A stretch of DNA of 64,000 nt from Lewinellaceae bacterium (GCA_016708875.1 JADJFA010000044.1:23432-87431); one strand, 5' to 3'; shown: positions 37,960 through 48,130, numbered from the stretch's first letter. The notes: a model not told the origin generated them from the sequence alone. A program made the numbers and translations.

Positions 37960-40900
37960 TTATCGCAATAGCGTCACATCCATACTCTTCCTGTGGCGTT
38001 GCCCGCCACATTCGTACTCTAAGATCCAAACGTACACATCCGACGGGGCGGGCTTGTCGCCGATTTTACCATCCCATTGGGCATTGGCGCCAGCGCCTTC
38101 ATACAGTTTTTGGCCCCAGCGGTCGTACACCCGGAGCAAGAGAATGACCTCTGCTCCTTCGTGTGGAACTACTCGGAAGAAATCGTTTGCACCATCGCCA
38201 TTGGGCGTAAATGCGTTTGGAATATGAATCAACGTTTCGTCGCAGACAAACACCCTATACTCTGCCGAGTCGCGACAGCCATTGATGTCTGTTACCACTA
38301 AAAGGAAGGTGGTGGAGGTATCTGGGCTGGCCTCGGGATCAGCGCAATTGCAGCTGAGCACCTCCGGATCAAAGGGAGTCCACTCGTAGGTGTCATAGTC
38401 GTTCGGCGTTTCAATAATCACGCCCTCGCCGAGTGCAATAACAAGTGCAGAATCCTGCTCAGGCAGTTGTGGCTTATTTGCTTGATTTACCACCACGCAA
38501 TAGGTGCTGTCACAACCTGCGCTGCTTTGGTAGGTTTTGCAAACCTCCCCTGGAGTGCTGTAATATTCGTCTGGGAAAACCTCTACCGAATCGCCCGGAC
38601 AATAAAACGCTGGAACTCCGATGGTTTTGATAGGCACTACTTTCAGTTCCTGCGTAACGATACTATCGCAGCCGATCGCATTTTGAAGCTCCAGGGTGTA
38701 AATCCCCGGCACATCAGTCGTCTGACCAAGTATCGAAGCGAATTCCCCTTCACAAATCGTGATGGCTGGCAACTGTTTACTGGAGGCCTCATTCACCCCA
38801 ACAAACACAGTACCTGTACCCGTACAACCTCCTGAAAACGTGACCGTTACGCTGTAATTGGCGGTGTTTGAAGGCTGCACCACCTGCGTTTGTTGGTTCG
38901 GGTTGGTGATACCTGGTCCTGTCCAGTTGTAGGTTGTACCGCCCGAAGTAGCATTGAGCGTGACAGGTTCGCCTTCACAAATGCGCATACTATCAGATTC
39001 AATGCCAAACGAACCTCCAAACTGTATCTCAAATTTTCGCTCAATGATGCAGGTTCCAGAGGTTTCCTGCAATACCAGCGTTACCAGATCACCCGCTTGC
39101 ACATCGGGGCCGGGGGTGTAGGTGGCATTTGGACAGGCAATACAGCTCAGCCCACCGGGTGTTAGCCAAGTATAAGTGTTGCCTGAGATGCTGTCTGTGC
39201 TGACATTGACGGATTGAAGATCACAAAGTCCAATGCCCGTTGTCACGATTTGATTGCCATCAAGCGGGAAAACGCGATCCGCGCAAGCGCAGTTTTCATC
39301 CCCGGGAATCAGGGCTATGAGGTCGCAAAAAGCCGAAGCTGGTAGGTTGTTGAGATTGCCTGAAATGGGCAGCACCTCACCCGGAGCGATGGTGCCGTTT
39401 GGGGTAATCTCTGCCACAAGCGGGTCGGTAAGGTCAATTTGGCCGTTGCCGTTCAAGTCGTGGTAAAGTTGAATTACAGGGTCCGTGGCCGATGCATTAC
39501 CCGCATTTTCGATTACCGCGCTAAAATTGGTTTGCCCAGCCTGCGTGGTCAATTCAAAGTTATTTAGTTGAAGTTCAGGGTTTTGTGCGTTGAGGTCGAG
39601 CAGCGCTTCGCCTGTGGCTACATAAATATCGCAGAATTGGTTGCTCGACGAACAGAAGGCTTCCGTCTTCTCCCTTGTCTGCAAAATCACAAATTTATCG
39701 GCGCAACCAGCCGGGTCGTCGTAGCGGATTTTGAAGGTAAAAACAAGCACATTGCCCGCCCCAATATTCGTCGGCAAAGGCAATTGCAATTGCTGACCCG
39801 ACACCTGCGGCGGCCCATTGGGGGCATTCGTACCCGCCTGATACGAACCGGTCACAAACGAAGTGCCCACCGGGAGCAGAATGTAAATGCTGTCCCCCGC
39901 CAGCGGGGTATCATTCACGGCAATACTGGCCGAAAGTTGCACCTCCTGGCCACAGCCCGCCTCGCCGGGCTGGTTCGAAAATTGCAAATTAGAAACGGCA
40001 GTATAAGTCGGCTCCACACCTTCAATGCCGATGGGCAGGCCGGGTTTGCGCAGTATGTTGGAATTGATGCCACAGGCCTGCACCGATTCAGCGCCGTAAA
40101 TCGGCTGAGCATTGGCCACTACCCCGCATTCAGCGATCACCCTGAAGCGGATTCGCAAGGCGTTGAGTGGGTCTTGGTCTGCCGACAAAAGACCGTTTTG
40201 TTCCAGCAAATTGGAAGAGGCTTCGGGGTCGAATTGCCACACATTACCAGGGAGTTGTACCGGGTTGGTCATATTGACAAAGGCTCCACCTGCCGGGTAA
40301 GACAGCTGCGAAGACCCTGGCTGGATACGCATTCCGGGGGGTAGTTTGATGCTCGGAACGATGTTGTAGGCCGTGCCGTCGTTGGCATTTGAAATTTCAA
40401 ATTCAAAAAATCCGGAAGGCTCGCACATCGGCACCGAAGGCGGCTGGTTCACAATCACCAATTCCAATTCTGGCGGCTGCGGGCGGAGTTCAATGGTTTT
40501 CGTGAAACTTCCACATGCGTCCGCATTGGCATTGAAAACGGGTGAGCAATCCCAACCAAAACGGAATGTGACTGTTACCGGGCGACAACTCAAATTACGG
40601 GCAGTAAACCGCAAAGCAGGCTGCGCAAAACTTACCAAATCCCCCAATTGATACACGCCACCCACTTGTGGCACAGGAGTTTGCCCGGGCATGAGCAGCA
40701 GTTGCACATCTGCCAGGTCACCATCAGACTCAATGGTAAACCAAACATTGGAGGCATTCACAGCAGCATTGTTGCGCAGGAAAAAATCAAACTGAACATC
40801 ATCCGTTGGCAGGTACAGAATATCGTCTTGGGAAAAAATATTGAGTTGGGGGCTACCGCTCTGGTAACCATTGGGGTTGGCAATATAGTAGGTAGCTATG

Positions 40901-43890
40901 ACAGGGTCGTGAAAACACATATTGGCATATTCCAGACCGACTACCGTACGGCCAAACTTGGTGCCGTTATACCCACAGGTGGTATCAAATCGGGTGCTTA
41001 TTTCAAAAGAATACCCTTCGTCGAGCAGGTTGGCAAAGAAAGGATCGAGGTCAAGCGTGAGAGAATCCCCTCCAAAGCCCGGCGTGAGCGGGGTAACGCC
41101 AAAAAGTTGGACGTTGTCTTGCAAGCGCAGGTAATTCAACTTCGTTTCGAGCAAAGCCACAGAGGTCGGCAGGCTGTACGAATAATCCGTTACCGTGGAA
41201 AGTTGACGCACCTCAAATGGGAACATATTGGCCCGCGCAATACGCATGGTGTACTGGAACGGGGAGACTTCTGTGCTTTGATCGCAAGGCTCTATGATTT
41301 GGGCGGCTGGATTCACTGATTCGAGGTAGCCGGAGAACTGGCAAATTTCTTTTTGGGTGCAAAAGTTTTCCAGTTCCCAAGAATAAGTTTTGTCTGTATC
41401 GCAAATAGAATTTCGGAAATTGATAAGCGGTGGCGCACTCGCACCATTGGGGGTAAAATTGTTTTCAAATTTGAAATCCGAGGTAAAAATCAACGAATCT
41501 CCTGCTGAAAGCACAAAACCAGAGGGCAAACAGGGCAAATCACCAAATGGCAGGTTAAATTGGTGGAACATATTCGTCAGAACATCAATGATCTGCGGAG
41601 GGCGAATGTTCGGTTCGGCCACTTGGATGATGTGCTGGTCAGATTTAATGTCGGGCAAACCAATGGGACAATTGTATGTCTCGCCTCCCGCCGTTTTGAT
41701 GGTCAAAAGGGAGGAAACAAAACTGGTGGTATCGTAGTTGGCGAATAATCTTTTGCCCATGGCAAGGTCATATTCGTCGCCGTCCAGGGTGTCAAAATCG
41801 CTCAGCCAGGATTCAAAAAACACTCTGAAATTCAGTTCCTCCAAGGTTCCTTGTACCATAAATGCCCGGAGTTCGGTGCGCAGCGTGTCGCCAACGAGGA
41901 ATCGGTCGCGGCGCACGCCCGGAGCATTGGCAATGTTGTTGTTGTCGGCGGCGCGATCGTCGTTGTTGTCTTGAAAGCCATAATTGGTGCGGTATGAATC
42001 AAAATCTACCACCACCAGGTTTCCGCCCCCCAGGCCACCACCGCCACCACCACCGCCACCGCCGGTTGTGTCGCATTGATCGTCAACCACCAAAATAAAC
42101 TCGTCGCAGAAAGTAATGGCGCAGTTGATCGGATCATTTGGTGTTGTAGATACCAGAGAGTAAGCCTGGAGTTTCAGTTGACAGCCTCCACAATCAGAAG
42201 GCGGGGGGAATACCGTGTAGTCCAGTCCCCGCGGAGGTATATTTGGAATAGGCGATTCGCATGGAAGCCCTTGTTCGCAATGGTAAAGCAGACACAGGTC
42301 GCTGGAGTCCGTATCATTCGCAAACGGCAAATCGAACACCATGCGAACAGTACTGGAGCCATCTGCATTGGGCGTAATTTCGGATTCCAGAGGTGTTTGT
42401 CCATCCAGGCTGAACGGACAAGATTGCACCCAATCAAAACCAAGTGGAATTTCAAAAATGACTTGCAAATAGCCTGTGTCCTGTAGCAACCTGCCTGAGC
42501 TTATCTTATAGTTGAGCTCATAGGTTTCATTGTCTTGGAGACAATTTTCGAGGTTGTAGTTCACCGTCGCCTCTATTTTCAGAAAAGCGGTGTCTGGGTA
42601 AAAATTGAACACGCCCCCAACGTTTGTGCCGGCAGGACAAGCTTTAGGATAACTGAAGGCTACGCGCATCGCAGGTATCAGTCCACCGCAAATTGGTTCG
42701 CAGTAATAGGTATTGAAACGCAATCGCACTGTATCACCTGGGAGCACTTCTGGAACCAATACAATCGCATCCAGAGAATAATCGGAAATGCCGCAACTGG
42801 CCAGAACAGTCGAAGTGTTAGCGGTTGACGGGATTGTTTGCCAGCCTGAACCATTGTTCCACGCGAACGAATTTTGGTCAATGGCGTGGTAGGTGGTATC
42901 GAGCGTGTAGGGGTTCATCAGCACATTCATCGCAGGGAGTTGACCATTGTTGATGATCAATATTTCCTGCGTGGAAGGAATCATTCCACATTGACTTACC
43001 GGCGCAGCATATACTGGTTCAAACGAAAGGTTTGGATTTTGCGTGGTAGGCAAGATGGTAATGGAAGCATACACACTGTCGGTCCGGCACGGTGGACCGC
43101 CGCAGCCCCATCCAATTATAATAGTGGATTCAATCGTCAACGTTGGGACGCCACAATCCTCAATCGTGATTTTCTCCACCAGGGTTATTTCTTCGTTGAA
43201 ATCCAGCAAGTTGTCTCCATTGCCAACTGTGCTGAAAACGCTGCCGGGTACCTCGGCGCTAAAAAATGTTGGCAGGTTCGTCTGGTTAATACCGCCCACC
43301 AATTCAACGCTGAAGCCGGGGAAGTGCGCATCGGTAAACGACAAGGATTGTATGGGGCCTTGGCGGGTGTTTTTCATAGTAATCATACGCATTACCACAT
43401 CGCCTTTTTCGGCGGTCACGGCAGGTGGAGTAATGGTGCCAATATTGAGCAGGCCCGTTTCCACAGGGTACAAATTGGATACAATCTGCTGACTACCACC
43501 CGTATAGGTAGCCAAAATGGTATTGGAAAACGTCTCACCATTGTTGATGGCTTGCACTACAGGACAACCTGCCGTAACGTTCAACGTAAAGGACACAGAG
43601 GCGCCGCCAGCCAAATCCGCTAAGGCGAATACCGGGACATTTAAGTTCGTGATGTTGCTCTCTGTCGCGCCCGCTACCGACCCGGGCACATAGGTAATGC
43701 CGGCAGGTAAACTTATGGTAGTCAACAAATTGGCAGCCGCTGGGCCTGCGCCATTTTGAAGTGTCACCGTCATTTGCTCTGTTCCGCAAACGTATAACCC
43801 ACTGGGATTTTGGGTCGAAATGACGACATTCTGAGCCAATAAGTTGAAAGTTAAAAGGGAGAAGGAAAGGGCTAGCGTAAAGTTTTTCAT
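37960..43890 (-). CDS. Giant type-B T9SS surface protein
   Basis: About 1976 residues from the ATG at 43890 (MKNFTLALSFSLLTFNLLAQ, signal peptide). The body is a chain of DUF11/CARDB-like beta-sandwich units with LPAGITYVPGSVAGATESN-type signatures, followed by Ig/PKD-like units rich in Cys (CEGEPVTLNATSGGTTYNW, CPGDSVEVFPDEYYSTPG). A poly-Gly tract near residue 610 is coded by a triplet repeat. The end is a gliding-motility-type C-terminal domain (IPNAFTPNGDGANDFF to KSMDVTLLR), which directs export and cell-surface attachment by the type IX system. Likely an adhesin or surface filament. It is intact in one frame. Confidence 0.9.
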   Translation of the reverse strand: MKNFTLALSFSLLTFNLLAQNVVISTQNPSGLYVCGTEQMTVTLQNGAGPAAANLLTTISLPAGITYVPGSVAGATESNITNLNVPVFALADLAGGASVSFTLNVTAGCPVVQAINNGETFSNTILATYTGGSQQIVSNLYPVETGLLNIGTITPPAVTAEKGDVVMRMITMKNTRQGPIQSLSFTDAHFPGFSVELVGGINQTNLPTFFSAEVPGSVFSTVGNGDNLLDFNEEITLVEKITIEDCGVPTLTIESTIIIGWGCGGPPCRTDSVYASITILPTTQNPNLSFEPVYAAPVSQCGMIPSTQEILIINNGQLPAMNVLMNPYTLDTTYHAIDQNSFAWNNGSGWQTIPSTANTSTVLASCGISDYSLDAIVLVPEVLPGDTVRLRFNTYYCEPICGGLIPAMRVAFSYPKACPAGTNVGGVFNFYPDTAFLKIEATVNYNLENCLQDNETYELNYKISSGRLLQDTGYLQVIFEIPLGFDWVQSCPFSLDGQTPLESEITPNADGSSTVRMVFDLPFANDTDSSDLCLLYHCEQGLPCESPIPNIPPRGLDYTVFPPPSDCGGCQLKLQAYSLVSTTPNDPINCAITFCDEFILVVDDQCDTTGGGGGGGGGGLGGGNLVVVDFDSYRTNYGFQDNNDDRAADNNNIANAPGVRRDRFLVGDTLRTELRAFMVQGTLEELNFRVFFESWLSDFDTLDGDEYDLAMGKRLFANYDTTSFVSSLLTIKTAGGETYNCPIGLPDIKSDQHIIQVAEPNIRPPQIIDVLTNMFHQFNLPFGDLPCLPSGFVLSAGDSLIFTSDFKFENNFTPNGASAPPLINFRNSICDTDKTYSWELENFCTQKEICQFSGYLESVNPAAQIIEPCDQSTEVSPFQYTMRIARANMFPFEVRQLSTVTDYSYSLPTSVALLETKLNYLRLQDNVQLFGVTPLTPGFGGDSLTLDLDPFFANLLDEGYSFEISTRFDTTCGYNGTKFGRTVVGLEYANMCFHDPVIATYYIANPNGYQSGSPQLNIFSQDDILYLPTDDVQFDFFLRNNAAVNASNVWFTIESDGDLADVQLLLMPGQTPVPQVGGVYQLGDLVSFAQPALRFTARNLSCRPVTVTFRFGWDCSPVFNANADACGSFTKTIELRPQPPELELVIVNQPPSVPMCEPSGFFEFEISNANDGTAYNIVPSIKLPPGMRIQPGSSQLSYPAGGAFVNMTNPVQLPGNVWQFDPEASSNLLEQNGLLSADQDPLNALRIRFRVIAECGVVANAQPIYGAESVQACGINSNILRKPGLPIGIEGVEPTYTAVSNLQFSNQPGEAGCGQEVQLSASIAVNDTPLAGDSIYILLPVGTSFVTGSYQAGTNAPNGPPQVSGQQLQLPLPTNIGAGNVLVFTFKIRYDDPAGCADKFVILQTREKTEAFCSSSNQFCDIYVATGEALLDLNAQNPELQLNNFELTTQAGQTNFSAVIENAGNASATDPVIQLYHDLNGNGQIDLTDPLVAEITPNGTIAPGEVLPISGNLNNLPASAFCDLIALIPGDENCACADRVFPLDGNQIVTTGIGLCDLQSVNVSTDSISGNTYTWLTPGGLSCIACPNATYTPGPDVQAGDLVTLVLQETSGTCIIERKFEIQFGGSFGIESDSMRICEGEPVTLNATSGGTTYNWTGPGITNPNQQTQVVQPSNTANYSVTVTFSGGCTGTGTVFVGVNEASSKQLPAITICEGEFASILGQTTDVPGIYTLELQNAIGCDSIVTQELKVVPIKTIGVPAFYCPGDSVEVFPDEYYSTPGEVCKTYQSSAGCDSTYCVVVNQANKPQLPEQDSALVIALGEGVIIETPNDYDTYEWTPFDPEVLSCNCADPEASPDTSTTFLLVVTDINGCRDSAEYRVFVCDETLIHIPNAFTPNGDGANDFFRVVPHEGAEVILLLRVYDRWGQKLYEGAGANAQWDGKIGDKPAPSDVYVWILEYECGGQRHRKSMDVTLLR
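42027..42066. repeat. CCN/CCG triplet microsatellite coding for poly-Gly
   Basis: An uneven run of CCACCGCCACCACCACCGCC-type triplets encodes about 11 consecutive Gly plus a following Leu-Gly-Gly-Gly. Triplet slippage would change linker length without shifting the frame. Confidence 0.85.
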
Positions 43891-43953
43891 CCTGTGGATA
43901 TTTGTTGAATGGTCTGCGGGCAGCAGCGTTGAAGTCATTGAAGCGATACAAAC

Positions 43954-43986
43954 AACTTTCCGAAAGTTTAAAACTTTCGGAAAGTT
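43954..43986. repeat. Perfect 33-base palindrome ahead of the giant surface gene
   Basis: 16-base arms 43954-43969 and 43971-43986 around one base. Each arm contains the smaller palindrome ACTTTCCGAAAGT or ACTTTCGGAAAGT. The sequence lies 64 bases before the start codon, in the likely promoter or leader region. Confidence 0.85.
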
Positions 43987-44088
43987 CCCAATTCGCGCGA
44001 CCAAAGTAAGCAACCGAGCATGAACTCAAAAAAGCAATTTTGTGAAATGACGCTGAATAGCGGTGAATGCGCTGCCTAGTTGTGCAGA

Positions 44089-45831
44089 TCATTCTTGCGA
44101 ATGACGCATAAGCATGGCAAAAGGCTGGGTAGCAATAAAAAACAGCCTTCCCGGATGTACCGAAAAGGCTGTTGCAATATTGATAACGGTGGTAGCCACT
44201 GGTTCGGTGGTAAATTCTATGGTCACCAATCCTTGTGTTGGGTTTGGGAAAGCGCGAAATTCATTGAGTTTCAGGCTGCGCCCCTGGGACTCAGCCTGAC
44301 CGTTAGGTATTGCGTTTACTTTTGGTGCATCACCCTCGCCTCGGCGTATGGTAATGATGCTGCGCTCACGAAGGCTGCGTTGATCGTCGCTGTTCCAGTT
44401 CCAGGAAGTGAAGTTGCGCACTTGTTCTCCGTCACCGTCAAGGATTTGCACCTTGCTGCTATTGTCTTGACAAGCTTTGAGTGTAGCTTCTGCGCTCAGG
44501 GTTTTGCCTTCCCGCAGATAGTCCAACTTGACTTTGTCGCCCACTTTGTGCTTGGCAATTTCGTTCCAAAGATCTTCGTGGTTTTTAACCTGTTGACCAT
44601 CAACGGCGGTGATAATATCACCTATCGCCATATTCACTTCACGTGCGGGTGATTCGGCTGTGAAGTCGTTGATGCGCGAACCTATGGCCTTGCCCTCTGC
44701 AAATGCATCTGAGAACACACCAAGGCAAGCGTCTTTTTGGCGCACATTAACGGTGCAACTGCCATTGTTCCAATTGCTTTTTTGGGGCAATTGAAGCAGG
44801 TCTAAATCGCCCATTTTCCAGTCCCCGCTATTTACACTCCAAGTGTTTTTTTGTTCGCTCAACGTAGCTTCCACCGTATTGCGTTTGTTGTTTCGTTCGT
44901 ACGTGACGAGCATTTTTTCACCTGGCTTAGCGTAGGCCATATAATCGCTAATGTCTTCAAAATCAGAGATGGGAGTATCTCCTAATTGGAAAATTACGTC
45001 ACCGTTTTGCAGCCCGGCTTTATCTGCGCCTGAACCTTTTGTGATACGAACGACCACACCGGGCTCGTCTTTTTCGTCCTGGTCCTCATCGTCGGACACG
45101 CCCAGAAAAGCTTTAGGTTCGTTTTTCGTATCGCATTTTACTTCGTTGCGCGTAGTTAGCGTTGCTTCAGTGATGGCCGTTTTCCCGTTTCGCTCGTAGG
45201 CAATCCGCACTCTGTCGCCAGATTTGGCAGCGTTCACGAATTTGGAGAGGTCGCTCCATTTATTTGTGGGCGTGTCATTGAGTTTCATGATTTTGTCGTT
45301 GTGGCGGAGACCTGCGCGATCTGCAGCGGATCCGCGCACTACATTTACCACAAGACCTGGCTGATCGGCCCTTTCGTCGGAGTCTTCGTCTACCCCAAGG
45401 AATGCGCCTTTATCGTCGCATGAGATGAAATCGGCTAAGTTTTGGAGGCCTTGGTAGCCTTCGTAGCCGCTATAGCCCTGATAGCCTTTATTATCCTCGT
45501 CATCATCATCGTCGTCATCATCATCATCGCTGGTCCGAATGATTTTGGGGCCTTTGACAAGGATGGTTCTTTCATCATCACCGTCGGAGATGCTCATCTC
45601 TAGCTGTGTGTTGTCAGCACGATTTTCGGCGATATACTTTTCAATGTCAAAGTTTGCTGCGGCAGCGCCTTTTTTCACGATGGTTTCGGAGATTTCAGTG
45701 CCATCAGTATCAACTGTGCGTTTGGTGATGACAATTTTTTTATCCCCATTTTGCTGGGAAAAAACCTGGGAAGCGCACCATGGAAAAAGCAGAAAGGTGG
45801 CAGAGAGCAGGAGGAAACGGGTTGTTTTCAT
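44089..45831 (-). CDS. Exported protein with three PDZ-like domains and a curtailed T9SS domain
   Basis: About 580 residues from the ATG at 45831. Signal peptide, then an acidic run of ten or more Asp near residue 105 and a GYQGYSGYEGYQG repeat. Three PDZ-like domains follow (GAFLGVDEDSD with VVRGSAADRAGLRHND; AFLGVSDDEDQD with ITKGSGADKAGLQNGD; ACLGVFSDAFAEGKAIGS with MAIGDIITAVDGQQV). No protease triad is visible, so the protein is a peptide-binding scaffold. The type A sorting domain begins (FRAFPNPTQGLVTIEF) but stops after about 25 residues and enters a terminator hairpin. The real C-terminus may be altered by deletion or error. Confidence 0.75.
   Translation of the reverse strand: MKTTRFLLLSATFLLFPWCASQVFSQQNGDKKIVITKRTVDTDGTEISETIVKKGAAAANFDIEKYIAENRADNTQLEMSISDGDDERTILVKGPKIIRTSDDDDDDDDDDEDNKGYQGYSGYEGYQGLQNLADFISCDDKGAFLGVDEDSDERADQPGLVVNVVRGSAADRAGLRHNDKIMKLNDTPTNKWSDLSKFVNAAKSGDRVRIAYERNGKTAITEATLTTRNEVKCDTKNEPKAFLGVSDDEDQDEKDEPGVVVRITKGSGADKAGLQNGDVIFQLGDTPISDFEDISDYMAYAKPGEKMLVTYERNNKRNTVEATLSEQKNTWSVNSGDWKMGDLDLLQLPQKSNWNNGSCTVNVRQKDACLGVFSDAFAEGKAIGSRINDFTAESPAREVNMAIGDIITAVDGQQVKNHEDLWNEIAKHKVGDKVKLDYLREGKTLSAEATLKACQDNSSKVQILDGDGEQVRNFTSWNWNSDDQRSLRERSIITIRRGEGDAPKVNAIPNGQAESQGRSLKLNEFRAFPNPTQGLVTIEFTTEPVATTVINIATAFSVHPGRLFFIATQPFAMLMRHSQE
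44134..44173 (-). terminator. Intrinsic terminator lying inside the PDZ gene frame
   Basis: Stem AACAGCCTT (44141-44149) with AAGGCTGTT (44165-44173); on the minus strand it is followed by six T residues. It precedes the stop codon of the frame above by about 50 bases. Confidence 0.7.
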
Positions 45832-46219
45832 AGACAAAAAGCAATAAAGTATGGAAAGTAGAAAATGGAATGGGTATATGGTGATTGGGGGAAGCGGTGA
45901 TTTGGGGATTTGGGGATAGACCTAGCCAGAACGATTGACAAATTTGGGTTGCCGAAGTTGCACGGCTATCTATTTTTCCAAAAGAAAGATTCGACCGAGG
46001 GGGAGGTGGTAGGGCTGTATGGCGGATAACGGCAGATTGGGATAGTAGATTCGTCCTCTTGCTATAAATACGGACTCAAATAAATTTTAACATTTTTTCC
46101 GAACAAGTAGCTTTACACATACTTCATTTTGAATGACAAACGTTAAAGTCGTGCTCCTTGAGCAAAATGGATCTCACCACGACAATTATTTAATCTAACG
46201 AACATTCTCAGACCGACTT
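45832..46219. other. Divergent intergenic region
   Basis: 388 bases between the PDZ gene and the response regulator, AT-rich toward the regulator. Two direct copies of GATTTGGGGA lie near 45898-45918. No promoter box of the TAnnTTTG type could be supported. Confidence 0.5.
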
Positions 46220-46951
46220 ATGGCAAGTGCACAATACAAAATCCTGCTGGTCGAAGACGACCAAAACTTCGGCGACGTGCTTCGCTCTTATCTCGAAATG
46301 CACGACTACGATGTAACGCTCGCTACTGATGGCGTGCTTGGCCTCGAAGCCTTCCGAAAAAGCCATTACGACCTTTGTGTCTTTGATGTGATGATGCCGC
46401 GTAAAGACGGGTTCACCCTCGCCAAAGATGTGCGTGAACGCAACAAAGACGTGCCTATCATCTTCCTTACGGCCAAAACCATGAAAGACGATGTGCTTCA
46501 GGGCTTCAAACTCGGTGCAGACGACTATATCCCCAAGCCGTTCAACTCGGAAGAACTCCTGCTCCGCATTCAGGCTGTGCTGAAACGTGTGAACAAAAAC
46601 CCTGATCCCCGCGACGATCAACGTGAATTCGTAATCGGGAAATACCATTTCAATTTCCCGCTGCGTATCCTCACATTCAATGATCCAAAGCCAGGGCAAG
46701 AAAACCAGTGGAAGCTCAGCCCTAAAGAGGCAGATCTGCTAAAAATGTTCTGCAAATACATCAACGACGTTACGCCACGATCAGAGGCCCTTACCAAAAT
46801 CTGGCACGAGGATACCTACTTCACGGCGCGGTCCATGGATGTTTTTGTGACCAAACTTCGCAAATACCTGGCCCTTGATCCGGCCATCGAAATTGTGAAT
46901 ATTCACGGCAACGGTTTCCAACTCCTGGTTCGCGAACCTGCCGTGGCCTAA
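46220..46951 (+). CDS. OmpR-family response regulator (orphan)
   Basis: 243 residues. Receiver domain with acidic pair ED-D at 12-14, phospho-acceptor Asp about 56 (CVFDVMMPRKDGF), Thr in IIFLTAK and the conserved Lys in DYIPKPF (about 108). A winged-helix DNA-binding domain follows (KLSPKEADLLKMFCKYI and RSMDVFVTKLRKYLALDPA). No histidine kinase is adjacent, so its partner lies elsewhere. RprY-like regulators of Bacteroidetes have this layout. Terminated by the strong hairpin at 46980. Confidence 0.92.
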   Translation: MASAQYKILLVEDDQNFGDVLRSYLEMHDYDVTLATDGVLGLEAFRKSHYDLCVFDVMMPRKDGFTLAKDVRERNKDVPIIFLTAKTMKDDVLQGFKLGADDYIPKPFNSEELLLRIQAVLKRVNKNPDPRDDQREFVIGKYHFNFPLRILTFNDPKPGQENQWKLSPKEADLLKMFCKYINDVTPRSEALTKIWHEDTYFTARSMDVFVTKLRKYLALDPAIEIVNIHGNGFQLLVREPAVA

Positions 46952-46979
46952 AATTCAAACTATATTCCTACCGATTTAT

Positions 46980-47010
46980 GCCCGCACGCCGCACAGGCTT
47001 GCGGGCTTTT
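46980..47010 (+). terminator. Intrinsic terminator of the response regulator
   Basis: Seven-base stem GCCCGCA (46980-46986) with TGCGGGC (47000-47006), then six T residues. Confidence 0.85.
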
Positions 47011-47011
47011 T

Positions 47012-47086
47012 TATGTGACCTCGGAGGTTTTCGAAAACCTCTGTGGTCACATAAAAGAGAGCGGCCCGCAATTGCGGGCCGCTCTC
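47012..47086. repeat. Two further hairpins between convergent genes
   Basis: An imperfect stem at 47012-47031 with 47034-47053 (17 of 20 pairing, word GGAGGTTTT/AAAACCTC), then a perfect 30-base palindrome at 47057-47086 with a GCGGCCCGCAATTGCGGGCC core. Confidence 0.88.
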
Positions 47087-47146
47087 AATACTGCTGTTTA
47101 TCGTTTCTATTTGAACGACAAGGGATACTATTCTGATAGAAATGGT

Positions 47147-48130
47147 TTAGTCGAGCGATTGGTTGGCAACATTGGAGGCAGATACCAATTGTTGATATTC
47201 CTGTGGCGTTAGTTTGTCCATACAGAAATTGATCGGGTTGATCGGGTTGCCTTTATAGTGTACCTCGTAGTGAAGGTGTGGGGCCGTGGAAAGACCCGTG
47301 TCGCCCACTTCCCCAATTTTGTTGCCTTTTTTCACGTGCTCACCCTGGCGCACGGTGGTTTTGTTCATGTGGGCATAAAGTGTCTCATAACCAAAGCCGT
47401 GGCTGATTTTCACGCAGTTGCCGTAGCCTTGGTGCCAGCCTACTTCCACCACTACACCATCACCGGCAGCCTGAATACTGGTGCCAACTCGTGCCGGGAA
47501 GTCAAGGCCCGCATGAAATTTCTTAAATTTGTAAACAGGGTGGATACGGTAGCCAAAACCGGAAAGGGTGCCGATGCTTTTTTGCAGTTTGTCTTCGCGC
47601 ACAGGTTTGATGCTAGGCAATGAAGCAAGCATTTTTTCCTGATTACGGGCAAGATTCTGGATGGTATCGAGCGATTTGCTCTGCAATGCAAGTTGGCGAC
47701 TGAGGATGTCAATTTTTTCGAGGGCTTCCCCTACTGCGTGCCCGCCAAATTTGAAGGCCGCTAATTCAGGGTGAGCCTCGTGGCCACCTACACCTGAATG
47801 CCAAATGTCTGAATCAATCGGATCCATCCCGAAAACGGTACGGTGAACGCCAGCATCGCGTTCTTGGACGTTGCTGAGCACTTTGGACATCATATCCACC
47901 TGTGCGCCCAATTGCTTGTATTTGCTTTCCATCTGGGAAATTTCGCGCATCAAATCTCCTTCGCGAGGGGAAGGAAAAATGGTGTAGAAAACGGCGAGCA
48001 TCGCAAGGGAAGTAATAAGCACGACGGAGAAGAATCCGAACGCTTTCCAAATGCGGGTTTTTAGGGGGACAACTACTTTCTCGTAGGTAAGGGTGTGAAT
48101 GTTGTAAACAAATTTCTCTTTCCTGCCCAT
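47147..48130 (-). CDS. M23 (LytM-type) metallopeptidase, membrane anchored
   Basis: 327 residues. One membrane helix at about 28-52 (AFGFFSVVLITSLAMLAVFY), a periplasmic coiled-coil region at about 58-100, and a C-terminal M23 domain with the zinc ligands HAGLDFPA (His about 215) and HLHYEVHY near residue 295. Complete ligands suggest an active peptidoglycan endopeptidase, or an activator of amidases if activity is lost. It stands alone, convergent with the response regulator. Confidence 0.9.
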   Translation of the reverse strand: MGRKEKFVYNIHTLTYEKVVVPLKTRIWKAFGFFSVVLITSLAMLAVFYTIFPSPREGDLMREISQMESKYKQLGAQVDMMSKVLSNVQERDAGVHRTVFGMDPIDSDIWHSGVGGHEAHPELAAFKFGGHAVGEALEKIDILSRQLALQSKSLDTIQNLARNQEKMLASLPSIKPVREDKLQKSIGTLSGFGYRIHPVYKFKKFHAGLDFPARVGTSIQAAGDGVVVEVGWHQGYGNCVKISHGFGYETLYAHMNKTTVRQGEHVKKGNKIGEVGDTGLSTAPHLHYEVHYKGNPINPINFCMDKLTPQEYQQLVSASNVANQSLD

